Assembly (NCBI GenBank): GCA_029582165.1
Contig: CM055875.1
Span: 8,725,501-8,789,500 of the forward strand
Source of the DNA: Portulaca oleracea
Lineage: Eukaryota; Streptophyta; Magnoliopsida; Caryophyllales; Portulacaceae
DNA: 64,000 nt
Direction of reading: 5' to 3'
The position numbers and the translations under genes are program-made. The notes below the pieces were generated by a model, which saw only the letters and a list, made by a program, of their open reading frames with translations, did not search any database and was not told the origin of the DNA. Shown here in pieces: positions 57,651 through 64,000 of the stretch (its first letter is position 1; the number at the start of each line of letters is the position of its first letter).

Positions 57651-59441
57651 TCATACTCCCCCGGTAAAAGTTTGTCCTCAAACTTAGACAAAACTTCTTC
57701 TAAACCGTTACATACCACTTCTTCTAAGCTCATCCTTCTTCTTATAAGAGATCTTTCCAAAAGTATTGTACACGTCAACTTGCTTCTTCCTCTTGCGTTC
57801 CTTGAAGAGATTACAAACTCTCTTTTTAAATGCTTTGAAATTATCATAGATCCCTTTGACGAACTTCCACTTTCTTCCAAGTTTTCTCATGAATAATCCA
57901 ATGACATCATGGTGCTTCAAATGTCGTTTATTCATGGAGAATGTAGAAATCTCATATAACTTCTCAACTTCAAAGTATAGATTCACAAGCTTGTAACTCA
58001 TGATGAAGTCAATAGTAATATGACGTTCCATCTTTGAAGAATGACCTTCAACGATCATAATTTCATCTTCATACAACTTTGATCCTTCCAACAAAGTATA
58101 ACAAGAACCCATAGAAGTAATATTACAATATAATGAATTTTTTCAAATCTTGTAAAAACAAAGACTTACTAAACTTCTTGGATCAAAATGAATGTCCTTG
58201 TCATGAAACGATTGACCGTGTGTATAGCTCTCCGTTTGTAATGTTTGGACCCTTGTTGTAGCGAGGCCAATATCATTGCCATGGTCCTTATCAACGCCAA
58301 TGCTAGCGTCAAGGTCCTCATAGATGGCACTACTTTCTCCTTCTTGGATCAATGAACATACTTCTTCTTGGATGGTGTAATGAGAGTAAGAAATAAGCTC
58401 TCTTTGTTGTTGATCTTCATGTACACTAGCCTCTTTCAAGGCTCTACTTACAACAAGCAACTCTTCTCCATTTAATTCTTCTACATACATCATATCAATT
58501 ACAATATTCTCCTCTTTTTCTTCTCCGTGTGCTTCATGAGGCACGCTACATACCTCATTCATGCCAAGCTTATTACTCGTTTCATAAACATCCTCATGCT
58601 CGTCAAATACATCAAATACCACACTTTCAATTTCTGGTTGCATGCTTAATGATGTTTGACAATCAACTAAAGATACTTCTTTCTCCTTAGGACATGCACT
58701 TTCAACATGATCAAAACTTTGGCAACATAGACATGTACTTGGGACAATGGAAGTGGGGAGGTTTATAGGCTATTTTGAGGAGCTTTGGATAGTAGATGTG
58801 GGGAGGTTTAGGGGCTGTTTTGTGGAGTAATGGGCAATAGGTTGTAGGGGCTGTTTTGGAGGCGTTTGGACGAGAGGTTTGGGACGAGTTTGTGGCTTAG
58901 TTTGAAGGTCCTTGGCGTGGGATTGTTGGGATGGTTTGTGAGGTCTTTGTTGTATATGGGTTTTATCCCAAAGTTCTTTACTCTTTACTTGTATTTCAAC
59001 GTAAAGGGCTAAAGAACTTAACTCCTCCAAGTTTGTGTAAGATTGATATACAACAACACGCCGAATGTAATCATTAAGACCAAGAGAGTAACATACCAAA
59101 ACTCGTGGATCATTTTCCTTAAGAGCATATTTCCACAGTTGTCGCCTGAATTCTATTGTATATTCAACCACGTCCTAGCTCCCTTGCTCCATTCTTTCAA
59201 GTTTGTTGATGTAGTCTCCTTTGTAATTGAATGGCAAAAACACTTTTTGAACATTATTTCCATTCTTCTTGATGGAACGTTTACTCCATTCATAAGGTGC
59301 TTCATATTCAACCTGATAAGGATGTATCTCACGTGAATTTGCGCTTCTTGATCCCTTTTGAAGAATCCCAAGTTCTTCCATTTGTTTGGTCAGATGATGA
59401 ATTTGTGGCTCCAAACGTTGTAAATCACTTTGTGAACTCAT
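57575..59441 (-). pseudogene. Array unit 6: least disturbed gag-protease-like frame
   Basis: Primer site at 59691-59702. One reading frame runs without any frameshift from the ATG at 59441 to 57708 (about 577 codons). It is interrupted only by three in-frame stops: the common TAG (59175-59177), a glutamine-to-TAG at 58770-58772 (shared with unit 7) and the cysteine-to-TGA at 58143-58145 (shared with units 4-8). In order: coiled-coil-like gag N-terminus; gag C-terminal LGLNDYIRRVVVYQSYTNLE; a proline- and glutamine-rich linker; CCHC knuckle CLCCQSFDHVESAC; acidic EEKEENIVID stretch; protease-like block with the catalytic DGGS replaced by QEGES; and a lysine-rich C-terminus. Confidence 0.82.
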
Positions 59442-59709
59442 GCTAGATCTTTTCGCAAGCCATAAAATATTAATCTTGATACAAAAAGATCACAAGAAAC
59501 TCATGTTTTTGGGGTTAGCATGTAGGGACGAGAGGGGGTTTGTGTTTGGGTTTGATTGTGTTTGGGTTTTGGTTTTGGGGTTCTTTGTGGAGTTTATGGT
59601 AGACGTGTAATGGAGGGATGGTGGGGGATGGATTTGTGATGGAAAGATGGTAAAAAGATGGTGCAAGAACTAAGAGAATCAAACTCCTAAGCTCTGATAC
59701 CAATTTTGA

Positions 59710-60583
59710 TGTATAATGGGATCAATGAGATCTCATTACACATAGAATTCAGGATCTTTATGAACAAGATGAAAATCTTCCTTCTCTAAGTTCTTAAGGA
59801 TCAACTAAACTCAATGAAAAGAGATGGAAAACGAAAAGATGAATGGGATTCATTTACCAAGATGCTTGAATGATGAACGAATGGTGAACGATTGATGAAC
59901 GTTTGATGATTGAATGATGATACGATTGATGAATGGGCGAATGAATGATAATTGGCTTTGAAGTCTTCAATGGAGATATAGACACACCACTCCAAGACTT
60001 CTCCAATTCTACCTTTCACCATCAAGGGACGCCAACCCAAGGCTAGAAGTAGGGATAGACGATTCTCCCTCAAGAGAAACGAAACACGAGCACAAAAGCT
60101 AGAGAGAAAACCACATTATGTGTGTTTGATTTGTATTTTGCTTATTGAATGAATTGTGTTTATAAGGCACCCAAGGGGTCTATTTATAGCAAATGAGAGG
60201 CCCCTTGGCGTGTACATTACAAGAAATACAAGGGATCCTAGCTTACATCATCTAATACAAGTGTGACATCATAAAGAAACAAATGTACATAAGCTAGATT
60301 AAAACAATGATAACTTGCTCGTTTCTCTTCCAAACTTCAAGATTCAAAAACCATTGGAAAGCTCCTTTGATGTAGATCATTCGACCCTAGGATGACTTTC
60401 ACAATATCTTCGTGGTTCTTGAGATATAGAGCAAATTACCGAGCTGCCCTTGATAAAGTTATTCAAACGTAAGAGACTTGAGGGAATGGAGCTCCTTTTC
60501 CATGTAATCAAGTATTTGGCTCCCATGACGTATATTTGATGTCTTCCTTGATGACCTTGATGTATATGGCTATCAAGTATACA
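59710..60583 (-). repeat. Array LTR 7
   Basis: 874 bp. TATA box at 60180-60189. It shares TGAATGGGCGAATG and GTTTATAAGGCAC with LTR 8. Confidence 0.93.
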
Positions 60584-62363
60584 TCATACTCCCCCGGTAA
60601 AAGTTTGTCCTCAAACTTAGACAAAACTTCTTCTAAACCGTTACATAGCACTTCTTCTAAGCTCATCCTTCTTCTTATAAGAGATCTTTCCAAAAGTATT
60701 GTACACGTCAACTTGCTTCTTCCTCTTGCGTTCCTTGAAGAGATTACAAACTCTCTTTTTAAATGCTTTGAAATTATCATAGATCCCTTTGACGAACTTC
60801 CACTTTCTTCCAAGTTTTCTCATGAATAATCCAATGACATCATGGTGCTTCAAATGTCGTTTATTCATGGAGAATGTAGAAATCTAATATAACTTCTCAA
60901 CTTCAAAGTATAGATTCACAAGCTTGTAACTCATGATGAAGTCAATAGTAATATGACGTTCCATCTTTGAAGAATGACCTTCAACGATCATAATTTCATC
61001 TTCATACAACTTTGATCCTTCCAACAAAGTATAACAAGAACCCATAGAAGTAATATTACAATATAATGAATTTTTTCAAATCTTGTAAAAACAAAGACTT
61101 ACTAAACTTCTTGGATCAAAATGAATGTCCTTGTCATGAAACGATTGACCGTGTGTATAGCTCCGCTTGTAATGTTTGGACCCTTGTTGTATGAGGCCAA
61201 TATCATTGCCATGGTCCTTATCAACGCCAATGCTAGCGTCAAGGTCCTCATAGATGGCACTACTTTCTCCTTCTTGGATCAATGAACATACTTCTTCTTG
61301 GATGGTGTAATGAGAGTAAGAAATAAGCTCTCTTTGTTGTTGATCTCATGTACACTAGCCTCTTTCAAGGCTCTACTTACAACAAGCAACTCTTCTCCAT
61401 TTAATTCTTCTACATACATCTTTCTATTACAATATTCTCCTCTTTTTCTTCTCCGTGCTTCATGAGGCACGCTACATACCTCATTCATGCCAAGCTTATT
61501 ACTCGTTCATAAACATCCTCATGCTCGTCAAATACATCAAATACCACACTTTCAATTTCTGGTTGCATGCTTAATGATGTTTGACAATCAACTAAAGATA
61601 CTTCTTTCTCCTTAGGACATGCACTTTCAACATGATCAAAACTTTGGCAACATAGACATGTACTTGGGACAATGGAAGTGGGGAGGTTTATAGGCTATTT
61701 TGAGGAGCTTTGGATAGTAGATGTGAGGTTTAGGGGCTGTTTTGTGGAGTAATGGGCAATAGGTTGTAGGGGCTGTTTTGGAGGCGTTTGGACGAGAGGT
61801 TTGGGACGAGTTTGTGGCTTAGTTTGAAGGTCCTTGGCGTGGGATTGTTGGGATGGTTTGTGAGGTCTTTGTTGTATATGGGTTTTATCCCAAAGTTCTT
61901 TACTCTTTACTTGTATTTCAACGTAAAGGGCTAAAGAACTTAACTCCTCCAAGTTTGTGTAAGATTGATATACAACAACACGCCGAATGTAATCATTAAG
62001 ACCAAGAGAGTAACATACCAAAACTCGTGGATCATTTTCCTTAAGAGCATATTTCCACAGTTGTCGCCTGAATTCTATTGTATATTCAACCACGTCCTAG
62101 CTCCCTTGCTCCATTCTTTCAAGTTTGTTGATGTAGTCTCCTTTGTAATTGAATGGCAAAAACACTTTTTGAACATTATTTCCATTCTTCTTGATGGAAC
62201 GTTTAATCCATTCATAAGGTGCTTCATATTCAACCTCATAAGGATGTATCTCACGTGAATTTGCGCTTCTTGATCCCTTTTGAAGAATCCCAAGTTCTTC
62301 CATTTGTTTGGTGAGATTATGAATTTGTTGCTCCAAACGTTGTAAATCACATTGTGAACTCAT
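60508..62363 (-). pseudogene. Array unit 7: gag-protease-like frame
   Basis: Primer site at 62613-62624. The ATG at 62363 (MSSQCDLQRLEQQIHNLTKQ) leads to the common TAG at 62097-62099. Gag C-terminus is open from 62093 to 61695, ending at the TAG shared with unit 6. A cluster of small deletions (near 61160, 61190, 61345, 61420, 61456, 61506, 61723) breaks the acidic and protease-like parts into short frames. A TAG/TTA change near 60885 also ends the C-terminal part early, leaving MNKRHLKHHDVIGLFMRKLG to 60641 open. Confidence 0.78.
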
Positions 62364-62631
62364 GCTCGATCTTTTCGCAAGCCATAAAATATTAATCTTG
62401 ATACAAAAAGATCACAAGAAACTCATGTTTTTGGGGTTAGCATGTAGGGACGAGAGGGGGTTTGTGTTTGGGTTTGATTGTGTTTGGGTTTTGGTTTTGG
62501 GGTTCTTTGTGGAGTTTATGGTAGACGTGTAATGGAGGGATGGTGGGGGATGGATTTGTGATGGAAAGATGGTAAAAAGATGGTGCAAGAACTAAGACAA
62601 TCAAACTCCTAAGCTCTGATACCAATTTTGA

Positions 62632-63504
62632 TGTATAATGGGATCAAAGAGATCTCATTACACATAGAATTCAGGATCTTTATGAACAAGATGAAAATCT
62701 TCCTTCTCTAAGTTCTTAAGGATCAACTAAACTCAATGAAAAGAGATGGAAAACGAAAAGATGAATGGGATTCATTTACCAAGATGCTTGAATGATGAAC
62801 AATGGTGAACGATTGATGAACGTTTGATGATTGAATGATGATACGATTGATGAATGGGCGAATGAATGATAATTGGCTTTGAAGTCTTCAATGGAGATAT
62901 AGACACACCACTCCAAGACTTCTCCAATTCTACCTTTCACCATCAAGGGACGCCAACCCAAGGCTAGAAGTAGGGATAGACGATTCTCCCTCAAGAGAAA
63001 CGAAACACGAGCACAAAAGCTAGAGAAAAAACCACATTATGTGTGTTTGATTTGTATTTTGCTTATTGAATGAATTGTGTTTATAAGGCACCCAAGGGGT
63101 CTATTTATAGCAAATGAGAGGCTCTTGGCGTGCTACATTACAAGAAATACAAGGGATCCTAACTTACATCATCTAATACAAGTGTGACATCATAAAGAAA
63201 CAAATGTACATAAGCTAGATTAAAACAATGATAACTTGCGTTTCTCTTCCAAACTTCAAGATTCAAAAACCATTGGAAAGCTCCTTTGATGTAGATCATT
63301 CGACCCTAGGATGACTTTCACAATATCTTCGTGGTTCTTGAGATATAGAGCAAATTACCGAGCTGCCCTTGATAAAGTTATTCAAACGTAAGAGAGACTT
63401 GAGGGAATGGAGCTCCTTTTCCATGTAATCAAGTATTTGGCTCCCATGACGTATATTTGATGTCTTCCTTGATGACCTTGATGTATATGGCTATCAAGTA
63501 TACA
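62632..63504 (-). repeat. Array LTR 8
   Basis: 873 bp, the last complete LTR in the window. TATA box at 63101-63110. Small deletions near 62800, 63121 and 63238. Confidence 0.93.
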
Positions 63505-64000
63505 TCATACTCCCCCGGTAAAAGTTTGTCCTCAAACTTAGACAAAACTTCTTCTAAACCGTTACATAGCACTTCTTCTAAGCTCATCCTTCTTCTTATG
63601 AGAGATCTTTCCAAAAGTATTGTACACGTCAACTTGCTTCTTCCTCTTGCGTTCCTTGAAGAGATTAAAAACTCTCTTTTTAAATGCTTTGAAATTATCA
63701 TAGATCCCTTTGACGAACTTCCACTTTCTTCCAAGTTTTCTCATGAATAATCCAATGACATCATGGTGCTTCAAATGTCGTTTATTCATGGAGAATATAG
63801 AAATCTCATATAACTTCTCAACTTCAAAGTATAGATTCACAAGCTTGTAACTCATGATGAAGTCAATAGTAATATGACGTTCCATCTTTGAAGAATGACC
63901 TTCAACGATCATAATTTCATCTTCATACAACTTTGATCCTTCCAACAAAGTATAACAAGAACCCATAGAAGTAATATTACAATATAATGAATTTTTTCAA
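63429..64000 (-). pseudogene. Array unit 8, partial
   Basis: The pol-tail frame (LSKFEDKLLPGEYDVY), the GGGGGAG polypurine tract and the 134-codon stretch starting MGSCYTLLEG (63966 to 63562) are present. The window ends at the TTTTTTCAA that marks the shared TGA of units 4-8, so the array continues to the right. Confidence 0.85.

Larger units (their letters stand above)
42146..64000 (-). mobile_element. Tandem array of a non-autonomous LTR retrotransposon (~2.93 kb x 7.5)
   Basis: Eight LTRs begin (TGTATAATGGGATC on the + strand) at 42146, 45080, 47999, 50932, 53855, 56775, 59710 and 62632, spaced 2,919-2,935 bp. Each LTR is flanked on its right by a polypurine tract and on its left (except the first) by a tRNA-Met primer site. 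Each therefore serves as the 5' LTR of the unit to its left and the 3' LTR of the unit to its right on the minus strand. No unit has its own pair of LTRs or target duplications. The internal parts encode gag-like, protease-like and pol-tail sequence without RT, RNase H or integrase. The array starts inside a Copia LTR and continues past the window. Confidence 0.93.

Noticed and set aside
45908..63750. Conserved 97-codon + strand frame in each array unit (for example 45908-46201)
   Set aside because: It is antisense to the pol tail and basic C-terminus and is conserved only because the units are near-identical.
42146..64000. Array as a protein-coding gene cluster
   Set aside because: The repeated frames are gag- and protease-like, carry shared stops, and every unit is bounded by LTR, primer site and polypurine tract.
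42146..64000. Array as an assembly artefact
   Set aside because: Units differ by many private and shared substitutions and by indels such as the 12-bp loss in LTR 4, so they are not copies of one read set. Exact copy number still needs long reads.

Overview
The window is nuclear DNA of a flowering plant and consists almost entirely of nested, decayed transposable elements. I see no intact host gene and no rRNA or tRNA gene. Evidence for a plant: Athila-type, chromovirus-like and Copia LTR retrotransposons, a CACTA (En/Spm) transposon, a plant L1-type LINE fragment, a Stowaway MITE, a Helitron and a piece of chloroplast DNA. The plastid piece carries the 3' end of a group II intron next to what reads as rpoC1 exon 2. 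Grasses lost that intron, so the plant is probably not a grass. The density of nested elements suggests repeat-rich (for example pericentromeric) chromatin, which is inference.

Layout. 1-1.4 kb: a Stowaway MITE and the first copy of a dispersed repeat. 1.47-1.69 kb: ten copies of a 22-bp minisatellite. 1.69-5.71 kb: a deleted Ty3/gypsy element (+ strand). 5.71-13.58 kb: a truncated Athila (A, minus strand) whose 5' LTR is split by a 5.3-kb CACTA transposon, itself hit by a LINE fragment. 13.58-26.59 kb: a second, longer Athila (B, minus strand) with gag, protease, RT-RNase H, integrase and an env-position gene, all broken. Its integrase is interrupted by 1.35 kb of plastid DNA (rpoC1 and rpoC2 pieces joined in inverted order). 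26.59-34.61 kb: a non-autonomous LTR element (C, minus strand) with very long LTRs and only about 1 kb inside. Its 5' LTR holds a hAT-like element with an 8-bp target duplication and a Helitron whose empty site can be read from the other LTR. 34.6-36.07 kb: second copy of the dispersed repeat. 36.07-42.14 kb: a decayed Copia element (minus strand) with a tandem array of small hairpins in its leader.

42.15 kb to the end of the window: the most striking feature, a head-to-tail array of one LTR retrotransposon with about 2.93 kb per unit. It has eight LTRs of about 875 bp alternating with seven complete internal regions and a partial eighth (LTR-internal-LTR-internal...). Neighbouring units share one LTR, no target duplications separate units, and the array runs off the right edge. 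The internal region has a tRNA-Met primer site, a gag-like frame with a CCHC zinc knuckle, a decayed protease-like domain and the tail of pol next to a polypurine tract. RT, RNase H and integrase are absent. Every complete unit carries the same in-frame TAG after about 88 codons. Shared nonsense mutations group neighbouring units (2 with 3, 6 with 7, 4 to 8 together), as expected from stepwise unequal recombination of a linked array.

Nothing here forms a working pathway. The value of the window lies in the order of nested insertions and in how the LTR concatemer arose and whether it is transcribed.
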